Source of the DNA: Trichobilharzia szidati
Lineage: Eukaryota > Platyhelminthes > Trematoda > Strigeidida > Schistosomatidae
Assembly (NCBI GenBank): GCA_944472155.2
Contig: OX235277.1
Span: forward strand, 27,848,804 to 27,912,803
DNA: 64,000 nucleotides
Direction: 5' to 3'
A program made the translations under genes and the position numbers. The stretch's first letter is position 1; the number at the start of each line of letters is the position of its first letter. Positions 10,232-21,344 of this stretch are shown piece by piece. The notes under the pieces were generated by a model that worked only from the letters and a program-made list of their open reading frames with translations, did no database searches and had not been told where the DNA came from.

Positions 10232-10990
10232 AGGGACAAGTTAAACTTTAAGCGCCACTAACTACCAATAGAGTGAGACCACACCAATGACCTTGAAACG
10301 CTCACTGAACAAGTTAGTGAAACCTGGGAGATAATGTTGTCATCATCAATAAAATATGCTCATCGAAGTGTTATGTTATTAAATAGGATATCAGTGCATG
10401 TTTGCAAAAGATTAAGTAACGCTTTAAACCAAGGACAAGTTAGGGTTAGGTTAACCTTATAAAGGCGACATTACGGTTGGTTCGAGTTAGATTACAGTTA
10501 GTTGAGGGATATTTTCACGCCAGTATTAGGTAAGGGAAAGATTAGTGTTATTGTTAGGGTTAGAAGACCTAAATAAAATAAAATATGGTTAAATTACTCT
10601 GTTGATATAAGAATAGAACTTGTGCACTGTGGTAGAGTATCATTCCATCGTGGGCAAAATTTATTTTGATAAAGTCTCAGGGTTTTATACTGATCACGTT
10701 CCGAGTGCAATTTATTGCTCAGTAAATATTACTATACAACAACCTGAGACTTTATCAAAATAAATTTTACCCACAATGGAATTATACTTTGTTGATACTC
10801 CAACTTAAAACTGAGAGCTATTTTTATCACATTTGAGAGGAAGTTATCCTCTGCAACACTTTATACAGTTTTTATGCATATTTTTCATAAATATATGTAT
10901 TCCATACACAAAAATGCCTCCTTCAGGTGATTGAGGCGTCCAAGGACATTCGCTGATTGGTAGTTGGTGTTGCTTAAAGTTTAACTTTGC
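10232..10990. repeat. Fold-back element with hammerhead relic
   Basis: Outer arms (about 10232-10262 and 10960-10990) are inverted copies, as are inner arms (10649-10688 and 10743-10782, about 40 bp). Between the inner arms, on the minus strand, lies a GCAATAAATTGC hairpin after CTGA and before GGAAC. It is a decayed relative of the PLE hammerhead near 38487. Two short TTAGGG-containing stretches occur at about 10440-10457 and 10555-10565. No coding sequence was seen. Confidence 0.6.
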
Positions 10991-11129
10991 CATAGTGAGA
11001 AATATGTTGCCAATTTATTCAAATAGAGAATTCATAAGCGAACTAAAAGCTGGATACATTTTATTCTAGTGTAGCTGAACAAACCTAACAACATCTTTTG
11101 CATCGTCAGTCTATAAAGCAAATTAAAGT

Positions 11130-11935
11130 CACTTAATCAGGTCGACTTCACTGCAAGCATAAAGGACAAAGCCGAGACACAAATCAACACTAACGAAGAG
11201 GTCAGCGTCAAAAAGCAATGGAACAACTTGAAAACAGTGTGGAGTCAAACCTGCATGGAAGTTCTAGGCAGAAAGAAGAGACAGGACAAACAATGGCTCA
11301 CTACGGACACTTGGAGACTGATAGAAGAGAGAGGGATGGTGAAACAAAAGATTCTCCAGTGCACCGATGAGCAACAAAAACAGGATTTGAATGCAAACTA
11401 GAAGACACTGTACAAAAGAGGTCAACAGCACTCAGCATCAAAAATAACATCCGGATTTTCAACTCCAATGTGAAGTCAGTGCCACTTAATATACGGATCA
11501 GAGACTTGGCCAGCGCGTCATAAAGAGCATCTCAAACAAACTACACACCTTCATTAACAGTTGTCTCCGCTCAATACCACTCAAGATCAGAAGGCCAGAA
11601 AAGATCAGCAACAGACATCTCTGGGAGCGAACCAACCAGGAACCAATTGTATAAGAAATAAGCAGGAAGAAATGGAGGTGGATTGGCCATACTCTGAGGA
11701 AACAAACCATCAAGTGACATCACACGATTGGCCCTTGAGGGGAACATGAAAGGGACGCGGCGAGTTGGTCGTCAGTGCAAGGGTGACTTGGAGGAGGTCA
11801 TGTGCAGAGGAGATGAAAGCGTGTGGGTAGACTTGGAGCCAGTTGAAGACTATAGCAGAGAACCGAACGCAATGGAGACGCACGGTTGAAGCGCTATGTT
11901 CGTCTAGGAATTAAAGGAAACAATAATAATAATCA
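11130..11935 (+). mobile_element. RTE fragment with internal deletion
   Basis: The first 280 bp read the region between endonuclease and reverse transcriptase (W-N-N-L-K-T-V-W, V-L-G-R-K-K-R-Q-D-K-Q-W-L-T). At about 11416 this jumps straight to the C-terminal region also seen at 19855. The whole reverse transcriptase core is missing. The element ends with GAAGCGCTATGTTCGTCTAGG and an AATAATAAT tail. Confidence 0.75.
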
Positions 11936-11999
11936 GGTCTATGTATGAGTTACAACGTTCACAAGATGAATTTGCACAGTCTAATCTCATAGATTTACA

Positions 12000-12820
12000 G
12001 TTCAAAAGCATCTGCAAATGATAATATTGCATCAGTATAAAGCTAAAGTGAATATCAGACAAGTGGAGGAAAATAACTATACAGAATTTATGAATTTTTA
12101 GATTCCACAGCAGTCCAGGAGAGCAATACGGTGGCTGGACCTGTATTTTTATGCACACAAAGTTCCGGTTGTTTTTAATTTTTAGTCATATGTATAGAGA
12201 CTTCTTGTTAGTAGATACAAAAGAATTTCCTCCCTACTTTCTTGGACTATGTGTCTGATGATCAAGTTTTCAGGGTAGTCATCTTTAAATTAACGTGCCA
12301 ATTAGCCTCCTTTGGCTTATCTGGATTTGGTTTACGTAAAAATCGACTTGCTTAACTTGCTCTACCTTGAGTATTCTTACGAGTAATATATATGGATGAT
12401 ATTTAGGAAAATGTATTGATGCATATCATAACACATTAATGAGCAACAGGGCAACACAAAAATATGCAAGTTAACTAACTATTTGGAATATTTTTTATTT
12501 TAGAAAAGTAATTAATTGTCAGTCTAAACATTCGAAATCTTTTTTTCCTATACACTACAAAATCTTTGCTTTTTTTTCCTATACGCTACTTTACTTTGTC
12601 TTAATTATTGAAAAAGAAAGGAAATGGCGAATGAAAGAAAAATTTTTTAAAATTCACCTTTGCAAAAAAGTCAAATAATTAATTTAATTTTGTAGAATCA
12701 TTCATTCGTTTATTCACTCATTCTTGTTTAAATGAACTGGCTTGATAATGTCGCACTAATTGCATTGAATTAATTGAGTATCCATCGTCTTTTTTTTTAA
12801 TCTTTTGCGTTCTGATTGGA
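12000..12820. other. AT-rich DNA, nothing recognised
   Basis: Contains poly-T runs near 12540-12580 and 12790. No gene or element signal was found. Confidence 0.4.
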
Positions 12821-12829
12821 ATATAGGTC

Positions 12830-13030
12830 TTTAAACTTGAGCTTTAAAGTGTCAGTAGCAGTGGTTTCTTTCAAGAGATGGAGTTGCTAATCCCACGCGC
12901 ATCCTTCCACCTTTTCTAAGCTCACAAATGGCTGGTAGACAAAGTGAGGTTTAGGAGTTCACTGTTCGGGAATTGAACCCAGACTATGTATGGTGTTGAC
13001 GAAAATCTAATCATAGAACCATGGACACAC
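12830..13030 (-). repeat. tRNA-derived short element sharing its tail with RTE, diverged
   Basis: On the minus strand it has GGTTCAATTCCCG as B box at about 12970, the GGATG(C)GCGTGGGATTAGCAACTCC body, and a degenerate tail. It is the same family as 45055-45290. Confidence 0.55.
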
Positions 13031-13214
13031 CAAATGATAAAAGTAAACGTATTTCTGTTCACATTCTCGGTAATCACAAACCCGTAAATCTGTTTTGATT
13101 TATTTTGAAGATATTCGGTTTTCAATGGCCGAGTTTGAGAAGTTCAATAAATTAAACTAATCCGGAAAATTGAGTATATCAGAAACCAAAATGGAGTGCT
13201 GATTTATTTATATT

Positions 13215-15400
13215 TAATAAAATTACTAAGTGTAATAAGTAAAAATAGGTAGTAATACTATTCTAGAAGTATTTCAGGTCAAAGGTCAAACAGAAAATAC
13301 AGTGTGTAGTAATCTGGAAGGTCAGGTAGGAAAGACACAATTAGTTGTAATTACTCAGAAGTGGCTTTCGAAGTGAGAATAAAAGTTGTGAGTTACGTGG
13401 TACTCTAAGGCATAATGGAAGAATGGGTTAGAAATCTGATAAGATTAAAGATAGTTGAGTGTCAATTTAAGAGGTTAAGACCATGGTAGAATAAGAAACT
13501 GGACAAACTTTCTTTGTATACAGAGATCGGGGTTGTATCGATGAATTGTCAGAGCCTCCACCATACACAAAAGCCGAAACCTGATGACCTTTGTACCATT
13601 TGGCTTCACATTGTAGGTAATCTTGGAAGACAACTCTGGTGGAGCTACGTGGCCTGAGTTCACCAAGTGCTCGAGCACTGAGCTAGTAATTGTCTTGCAT
13701 TGTTCTTTTGCTAACCATGCCAGATAATGTTCAGAGATGCGTTTGGAAAGTGTGCGCTTTGCATGGCCAATATAACTAGCTCTACACAAGCATGTCAATT
13801 CGTAAACACACATTGAAGTGGCCCAAAGCGGCAGTTTATCCATAACACATCCGTTGATCATTTGTCGGCTGTAGAAATTGATCCTTAGCTCAGCCATGAA
13901 GAAGGCTTTCCTCAGTGATCTGCATAAGCGATTCTTTAGGATCTCAGCTGTGTTATCACCTCTGAATTCAATGTTCATAAATAGCAGTTTCTTCGGCACC
14001 GTATGGGTTCTTTCAAGCTTTTGCTTTAACTTCATGTTTTCCTCGATGAATCTAGGAGGATATCCATTTTCTATGAGGAAATGTCTGAGTCGCTCCAGTT
14101 CCTCATCTATTGTATCACTGGAACATATCATTTTTATTCTTGAGGATGAGAAATGGATCAGATTTCTCTTTCTTCTCAAAGGGACCCAGCTCTGAAAATT
14201 CGTGTATTGACCATTCCAAGTTGGTTTCCTGTAGATCGAACCTTGAAGAGAACCACCAGATCTCGTTTTCAGAAAAACATCCAAAAAATGGAATTTCGAG
14301 TTCATCTCTGATTCCTACATGAAGTGGATGGCATGATGGCAACCGATGTACTCCTTAGTTATCATTCCGATGTTGGCATTCTCGTCAAATATGATGAAAG
14401 TATCAACCATGTATCTTTGGTACATATGAAAACTATCGATAGTGGGTCGTAACCTACTATTCCCTAGGCTTGCCAAGAAACAGTTTGCGAGTAGAGGACC
14501 CAATGGCGACCCTATTACTACTCCGTCTCTTTGTCTATAAAGCGTGTTGTTGAACTTGAACTGAACATTTAGGGTGCACCTCAACAGTAGTTCTTCTAAG
14601 TAGTGGATCGGAACACCCACGTCCACATTACTATCCTCAATAGATTTACATATAAGGCAAATAGTTTCAGTGAGAGGAACATTGGTGAAAAAGGAACTTG
14701 ACATCCATGGATATCATTTTCTTCCCGGATACATTAGCACCACTTATTGAATCAACAGAGATTATTTCTGATAGGTAGAAGGATGTTGGCGAGCCATTTG
14801 GCAGTAGCGTGATGTGGGGAATTTGTCATATCCAAGATTGGACGTATTGGTAACTTCTCTTTGTGCATTTTCGGCAGACCATATAACCGGGGAATTATAG
14901 AATCTGAGGGTCGCATTTGCTCAAATAATTCAGAAATGATAATGGATTAGTTCTTCATCTTCTTCAGCATTTGTGCTATCTTCTCTTCAGTCTGTTCGGT
15001 TTGGTCTTTCTGGTTATTTTCTTGTGAAAATTTGTTTTCATCTGACATGACGGGATAACATTTTACCGATGTAGTCTTGTTTAATCATTAGGGACGATGT
15101 CAGCACCTTTATCAAGGCGGGTTATCAAATTTCTAGTCCTCTCTTCCTTCGTGCAATTGAGTACTACGTAACTAACAACTTTTATTCTCACTTCGAAAGC
15201 CACTTCTGAGTAATTACAACTAATTGTGTCTTTCCTACCTGACCTTCCAGATTACTACACACTGTATTATCTGTTTGACCTTTGACCTGAAATACTTCTA
15301 GAATAGTACCACTACCTATTTCTGCCTATTACACTTAGTAATTTTATTGATTTGACCTTTCACCGGAAATAATTCTGCAACCTTCTCACACATTTATTTA
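13215..15400 (-). mobile_element. PLE copy flanked by inverted repeats
   Basis: The coding part (about 13475-15110, minus) is bracketed by about 180-bp inverted arms, 13215-13400 and 15170-15365. Each contains the same AATTACAACTAATTGTGTCTT-type sequence in opposite orientation. The arms belong to the element's 3' tail, so the tail appears at both ends. Confidence 0.8.
13475..15110 (-). pseudogene. PLE polyprotein, reverse transcriptase plus GIY-YIG, broken
   Basis: From the 5' side, finger motifs (G-L-P-K-M-H-K-E, L-P-I-R-P-I-L-D) lie in a frameshifted stretch at 14780-14900. The open block 14315-14704 has G-S-P-L-G-P-L-L-A-N and the catalytic box as R-Y-M-V-D-T-F. The expected Y-x-D-D is altered, with valine replacing the first aspartate. 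The block 13475-14305 has K-F-H-F-L-D-V-F-L, the linker, N-G-Y-P-P-R-F-I, and C-L-C-R-A-S-Y-I-G-H, the GIY-YIG core. At least two frameshifts and several stops make it inactive. Confidence 0.85.
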
Positions 15401-15472
15401 TATTTGTCCTTTAAATTGGTCATTAATTCGTCGATACATCCATTAATGGTAATTGTTTCTTATGCATTTCAG

Positions 15473-15531
15473 TAATTGAAGCTAAGGGTCTACGCGCTGC
15501 CAACAATCAAATGTGTAATTCTTTTGTGAAA
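15473..15531 (+). CDS. RGS3: RGS3-like gene, exon b (C2 domain)
   Basis: A 59-nt exon after atttcag and before gtaagt. Joined to exon a it restores a valine codon (G|TA) and reads VIEAKGLRAANNQMCNSFVK. This is the classical C2 pattern: a hydrophobic strand, 'A-K-x-L', a loop, then '[DS]-x-[FY]-V-K'. The usual acidic residue before the FVK strand is replaced (C-N-S-F), so one calcium-binding aspartate is missing; weak or no calcium binding is an inference. It ends in phase 0, matching exon c. It lies just downstream of a Penelope-like element and its inverted flank (13.2-15.4k). Confidence 0.88.
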
Positions 15532-16019
15532 GTAAGTATACTGCATGGAGATCTGTTGACACAGTACTGAATCGCTTGTATCAACCTAATGTTAATGACT
15601 GTATACTCAAATTACAGTGATTTTGTTTGTGACATTTTCAACAATAAGTGTATTTCACTGACATCTATCTTAGGTTTGTTCTGATACAATTAAGCAGTCT
15701 TGAGGACATGCAAAGGAATACGTATTACCCATAATTATGATAATCTATCATAATATCCTGATTATCCTTACAAGTGTTTGTCACTCATAAGACTTTTTTA
15801 AGGGAATGGAAAGTTTCATCTACTTCACATTGTCATTTGATCACTTCCCATTATGTGACAAGTTTTGGTGCAATCAAAAATGGTGTGTAGAGCCTGATTT
15901 TCCAAAATTTGGTCTAGCTGTGTTACACAATAAATCCGTTCCTGTGTCAATAATTGCAGTGTTTGTTTGTGTTAATGTCTATATTTAACACTTAGTCATT
16001 TATGATTGCACAATATGAC

Positions 16020-16190
16020 GTGCGCCAGTGGTTCGATGGTAGAACACTCTCGTTAGCCACACTCGTGATCAGAGGTTCAACTCCAAGCTAGTAATAAGCC
16101 CGGTAAATGCACACTGAGACTATTGGACCATAAAAGCCACTATATAATTTTATTGTCCTCAATGAAACACACCGCCTTAGAAGCACATCT
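16020..16190 (+). repeat. tRNA-like head of a short element
   Basis: A box-like CAGTGGTTCGATGGTAGA and B box GGTTCAACTCC stand about 45 bp apart, as in the heads of the tail-sharing elements. It lacks a mature tRNA acceptor stem. Confidence 0.55.
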
Positions 16191-16289
16191 CTGTTTCATC
16201 CTCTTCCCTGAAGCCCTTTTCAGCTGACTCCACTTTTCTCTAAAAAGACTTTGTCTCGTGCATGACACTCGCAGAGCCCCGCTTAACTT

Positions 16290-16680
16290 ATCTTTCAATT
16301 TTTGGACTCCTCTGGAAGGCCTGATGAGCGAAAACTTTGGATACCTCGTTCTTTAATTCCATTGCAGCGAAATACAGATCATCTCTTAGTTTGTACTCTC
16401 TGTAGACGACTGAAGTCGAGCTCGTGTCCTGGATTATAACGCTATTCACTAGTAAACGAATGACTTCACATCTACCTCTAAGTACTAATGATTTGAGTAA
16501 AAAATTTATGTTAAAAGAACTTATCCAAATGGACAATTAAATGAACCGGATAAATCGCTGTTATCGGCAAATACGACAGTTTTGCATCATTATTTATTCG
16601 TGGCTGAAACACGTACTTAGATTAGACTGTTATTAATACCAAAGACTGTATCGTGACAATAATTGTTACGTATTATCATG
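16290..16680. other. No feature recognised
   Basis: AT-rich sequence; the minus-strand open frame at 16288-16536 has no recognisable motif. Confidence 0.35.
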
Positions 16681-16684
16681 GAGA

Positions 16685-17195
16685 ATATTGTTTCCTGATA
16701 ATTTGTATTGGCCCTTTAACTGATGACAACTCATGATCGAACCTGTAACGAATCAAATCCCTGCGAACCAACACTTGATAACTAGTCCAATGCTCACTAG
16801 CGACTGACTCCACACATGAAGTTACCTGGAGTTCCAGTGAGAAGTTGTGATCAGTGATCAGGTTCACCGAATCAGGTCAAAGAAGAGTTTCTCACCTACG
16901 AAACTGTCTGGCGGTTGCGCCACACATATATGCATCGCGAATTGTCTGAAGCTGGAATTTATGAGCCATTGGATCGGGTCCCACTGGCTGAATGGTATAC
17001 GAGTTCAACTTGCAACCGAAAGGCCATGGTCTTCAACCCCAGTAAGTGTTTGGTGATGAAGAGTCACAGACCGGGGTGAAACAGCTCTCTATTACTTCCC
17101 AGTTTTCTAATGGTTCTCTAACTGATGTCACCTCATGATCGAACCTGTAACCGAACAAATCTCTACAGGCCAACACTTGATAACTTGCAAATTAG
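16685..17195 (+). repeat. Hammerhead-family short element, inverted pair
   Basis: A minus stub (16685-16860) is followed by a plus copy (16830-17195) containing CCCACTGGCTGAATGGTATA (A box) and a decayed hammerhead region (GATGAAGAGTC at about 17054). Both halves end in the family tail ATGTCACCTCATGATCGAAC. Confidence 0.65.
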
Positions 17196-17311
17196 AGATT
17201 TCATTAAAATACTCCGTTGAGTTAGTAAAAAAGCAGACAGCAAAATATCGTGCTTGGCTGGGTTTTCGCATAATGTTGACAGTAAATCTGTATTACGTAT
17301 ATCCTAAGATT

Positions 17312-18090
17312 TGACATTAATAGTCTTCTCTGAGCTGGTTGATTTAGTTGCGGAGCTTTCGTCGTCCTTCTGGACGACATCCCCTTACAGCGCAATATTT
17401 AGCATAAAGTGAAATGATTCAAATTTTTCATGAGTGATAGAATTGCGTCTCCCGGTAACCATCTTTACATCCGTATTGATCATTTTCTATTGATTAGAAT
17501 TTTAAACTTTCTGGTCACCTGATTTACTTATCATTAGTTGGTATATTTGGTCTATATTAACGTGTTTGTTAATTGCATATTCGTTTGAGTACCAGGCTTC
17601 TAGGAATACCTTGGCACTTTTGGTGTTCCCTCTGTCTAAGATTTCGACATTATCCCAATCAAACTGATGCCCATAATTGTCTATACGCATTGCTACTAAG
17701 GAATATTATGTCGAAATCTTAGAAAGAGGAAACACCAAAAGTGCCAGGGAATTCCTAGAAGCCTGGTACTCAAACGAATATGCAATTAACAAACACAGTA
17801 ATATAGGCGAAATATACCAACTAATAAAAAGTAAATCAGGTGACCAGAAAGTTTAAAATCCAAGTCAATAGAAAATGACCAATACATATGTAAAGATGGT
17901 TACCAGGAGACGCAATTATATCACTCATGAAGAAATTTAAATCATTTCACTTTGTGCTAAAAATTGCGCTGAAGATGTTGTCCAGCAGGGAGACGGCAAA
18001 AGCTCCGTAACCAAACCAACCAGCTCAGAGAACCCTGTCAATTTCAAATCATCCACCTGAGCTACAAATCTTCTCTATTATTTCAATATC
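17312..18090. mobile_element. PLE family B tails in a large palindrome
   Basis: Left arm 17312-17650 and right arm 17708-18050 are inverted copies of the same 340-bp PLE 3' end, with only about 57 bp between them. Each arm codes the protein C terminus (L-E-A-W-Y-S-N-E-Y-A-I-N-K; left arm minus, right arm plus), the stop, and the tail seen at 32330-32700. The right copy continues to TTCTCTATTATTTC at 18089. No reverse transcriptase part is present. Confidence 0.85.
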
Positions 18091-18284
18091 CTAAGACTGT
18101 TTAAAAATTTGGGGCATTTTGAGGCTACGGGTAAGGAGGCGAAAGAAACCTCTGAACTATAGTACACATTTATGTCATAGGAATTTACAGTTTATTTCAC
18201 AAAATGACGTCACACTTAAATCAAATAACTATGTCCATACATATTTATTGAAGTCGATATGCACTCCTCCTTATCATTCAGTAA

Positions 18285-18480
18285 AGGGAGCTCTACATCG
18301 GTGGTTCAGTGGTACAATATTCGCTAACCGTGGATGTGTTCCAGAGTTAGATTGCCGATCAGCGCATTCTTAAACCTCTCTCAGTTAACCAAATGATAGT
18401 AAGTCGTGAGGAAATAGAAGGTTGGGCATGAGGTTAGCAACCTGATTGCAAGCATAAAGCCATTTGTTCCCTTTTGAACA
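18285..18480 (+). repeat. tRNA-derived short element, partial
   Basis: A box GGTGGTTCAGTGGTACAA at about 18299, then a B box-like GAGTTAGATTGCC, then the GAAGGTTGGGCATGAGGTTAGCAAC body typical of 24318-24545. The tail is missing. Confidence 0.6.
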
Positions 18481-19014
18481 AAAAGGAAGGAGGGAGAATT
18501 GGTTAGTTGAAAAGTGAAACAGAATTCTGCAATGCAATTGATCATTTCAAATCGCTTTGAACTAGTGATGAAGGAGTAAGAGAATAAATTTATACAGTTA
18601 TTCAAGCAGATAGATGAAATGTGGATTCAGTTTAAGTCATTAACAAATATACCGTCTAGTAATGAAAACAATATCAGATGAAATCCCACAATGTAATTTA
18701 TCCTAAACACAGAATCATCCACACTAAGGATATGTTGTGTTCATAGTATTAGTGTTATATATATCTTTAGCACGTTACTGATCCCAGTCTGGTTGGACAA
18801 TAATAATGTCCGTTTTTCAAATGTCTTTTCGTTGAGAAAATCACAATATCACTTCATGGCATATACAAATCACATTAAGAGAAAAATAAAATAAATAAAC
18901 ATAATACTGGACAAGATTTTTGTTTCGACAATGATTTGGCCTGTGCAATTTCTGAATAATCACTGAAGTTCAATAGTACAATAGTTATAGTTACATATTT
19001 TTGCGTCCCAAGAG

Positions 19015-19250
19015 TAATATAGAGATCCAGGCTTCAACTTTGAGGCTTCAGTATCAGCGATGTTGTATTCTTACGGGGCGAGGTAGCTAACCTCATGTTC
19101 AACCTTTCTTCTCTTCCTGTAATACTACAGCCTAATAAACTAGGTGGGATTAAAGAGTGTGTCGTCTGGTAATCGAGCCTCGAACCACATACGTGGATGG
19201 CCAGCATTCTCTCCCTGAACCACAGATGTCGCAGTAATCTGTTTCTCTAG
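19015..19250 (-). repeat. tRNA-derived short element sharing its tail with RTE
   Basis: The minus strand has a B box-like GGTTCGAGGCTCGATTACC, the body GGTTGAACATGAGGTTAGCTACC, and a tail of the tail-sharing family. It lies about 100 bp upstream of host exon c. Confidence 0.6.
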
Positions 19251-19346
19251 TGACACACTAGGAGACTCAAACACTTTCAGGTGAATTGCTTGGCATTTCT
19301 GAATTCTATTATATTGTATTATCTCTCTCTCTCTCTCCACTTATAG

Positions 19347-19516
19347 GTGAACGTAACACCAGATAAAGAAAATTCATATGAACAGATATCTGAAACCATT
19401 GAAAACTCGACTACACCTTATTATAACAAAGAATTTTCGCTGGATTTAAACAAAATCAAATATGGAAGAAGAATTTATTTTGCAATTTATGTTATTTCTC
19501 ATGATAAAACGGAAAG
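19347..19516 (+). CDS. RGS3: RGS3-like gene, exon c (C2 domain core)
   Basis: A 170-nt exon between ccacttatag and gtgacg. It begins VNVTPDK and goes on to Y-Y-N-K-E-F-S-L-D-L and I-Y-F-A-I-Y-V-I-S-H-D-K. These are the middle and late beta strands of a C2 domain; the 'P-x-x-N-K-E-F' strand and the 'I-x-V-x-S-H-D' strand are characteristic. RGS3 has a corresponding region with the same hydrophobic spacing. Phase in is 0. Phase out is 2, completed to serine by the first base of exon d. An RTE fragment and an AT dinucleotide tract start within 100 bp of its donor, and a short interspersed element lies about 100 bp before its acceptor, so the exon is closely hemmed in by insertions. Confidence 0.92.
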
Positions 19517-19579
19517 GTGACGTTCTGTTGTACTTCCTAATATTTTTTATTATTGGTTATTTCTATTTCCATCATATAA

Positions 19580-19612
<33 letters not shown>
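19580..19612. repeat. (TA)n dinucleotide tract
   Basis: About 16 TA units directly precede an RTE fragment. Confidence 0.9.
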
Positions 19613-19616
<4 letters not shown>

Positions 19617-20372
19617 CAAAGATAGGACTTCAGGTGAACATAGAGAAAAAAGAGGTGATGAAGATTCCTGGATAACACTACTAACAACAACGGACAAGGA
19701 TCAGCATAAATGGAAAGGACCTAAAAGAAACAACCTCCTTTACCCACCTACCTGGGAAGCATCGTTTCAACTACAGGCGGACGGAACTGACGAGGATATA
19801 AAAGCAAGATTCGCAAAAGCAAGACAAGCTTTCACTACTCTCAAGTCTGTGTGGAGGTCAACAGCATTCAGCATCAAAAATAACATCCGGATTTTCAACT
19901 CCAATGTGAAGTCAGTCAGTGCTACTATACGGATCAGAGACGTGGCGCGTCATAAAGAGCATCTCAAACAAACTACAGACCTTCATCAACAGCTGTCTTC
20001 GCTCAATACTCAAGATCCGATGGCCAGAAAAGATCAGCAATAGAAAAATGTGGGAGCGAACCAACCCAGCAGGAACCAATTGTATAAGAAATAAGCAGGA
20101 AGAAATGGAGGTGGATTGGCCATACTCTGAGGAAACAAACCATCAAGTGACATCACACGATTGTCCCTTGAGGGGAACATGAAAGGGACGCGGCGAGTTG
20201 GTCGTCAGTGCAAGGGTGACTTGGAGGAGGTCATGTGCAGAGGAGATGAAAGCGTGTGGGCAGACTTGGAGCCAGGTGAAGACTCTAGCAGAGAGACGAA
20301 CGCAATGGAGACGCACGGTTGAAGCGCTATGTTCGTCTAGGAATTAAAGGAAACAATAATATATATATATTG
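19613..20372 (+). mobile_element. RTE 3' fragment
   Basis: Starts in the reverse transcriptase C-terminal part (Q-V-N-I-E-K-K-E-V-M-K-I) and runs through the Y-L-G-S-I-V-S-T motif, the L-Y-G-S-E-T-W-R-V-I-K segment (19922-19950) and W-P-Y-S-E-E-T to the 3' end GAAGCGCTATGTTCGTCTAGG and an AATAATATAT tail. It has frameshifts at about 19770 and 19960. Confidence 0.8.
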
Positions 20373-20399
20373 CTTCACTCAAGAGTCGTTAGTGAAATA

Positions 20400-21340
20400 G
20401 AATTAAGTTTAAATACCTTTCAAAGAAATTTCGGTCGTTTCTTTCAGTTGGTCATATTTAATATTTGTTTTAAATGAAAGCAGTAATCACTTCATTATAT
20501 TATGCGTATGTGTGTGCATATTTTAAACATGAATTATGTTGTTACTACACGTAAAATAGACGACCTGGGGTTGTTTCCTGGTTTCTTCTCTTCGGTCTCT
20601 TACAGCAAACTAACGTCAGTCCATTAAGTCTATGACAGTTGGTTTCAGTAAACCACGTGGATGAAGATAGACTGCCTCATTGTGATCATCGGGATGCAAA
20701 GGACCAATGGCTGAAGACTACTGATGATAAAGCTCAAAGTTGTTCTGAGTGGTGCAGGTGCATTCACTCTCTGCAGACTTCTGTATCAGTTAAACTCTCT
20801 TATTGTTTCATGTCACTATTCTCTCTCCTGCCAAATTTCTACTACATATAATTTCTTCGAATCGCCTGTTTCTTCTCTTTTCTCTGCCTTTGTGTGCTAC
20901 ATGGACTGTAGCAACTTTGGACTTCAATACTTCTGTTGGAAGTTCTATGTTGAAATTCAGTCAGTATGTCTGTCAGTCAGTCAAAGTGATCGGAAGATGG
21001 AAGACAGAACCATATAACATCTTACTTAGAAACTACTTATGCCACCAGTAAACTGTATATTCAGCTTGAGGGGAAAAAAAACGTAAATAACATTATTCTG
21101 ATAAGTTGTAAAGTGTAAAATAAAGAGCAGATGTTCATTGCATTTTAATTAATGTAAGTGGAATCAAATCCATCGCTTGAGGATCATACACGCTTTGAGA
21201 TAAACACTTAGTGCGGTTTCCTTAAGAAATGAAATATATATCCAGAACAAATTATAATCTGTTTTCATCACCATAAACAGTGAACAAGTAAACAAACGAA
21301 ATACCTCTCCTGATTGATATAAGTTTTCAAATCGAAGTGT
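20400..21340. other. No feature recognised
   Basis: A pyrimidine-rich stretch at about 20760-20990 has overlapping open frames but no recognisable protein. It could be an unknown repeat. Confidence 0.35.
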
Positions 21341-21344
21341 GTAT

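Noticed and set aside
17050..17100. Active hammerhead at the 16.7-17.2k short element
   Set aside because: Stem II and the cleavage triplet are both disrupted.
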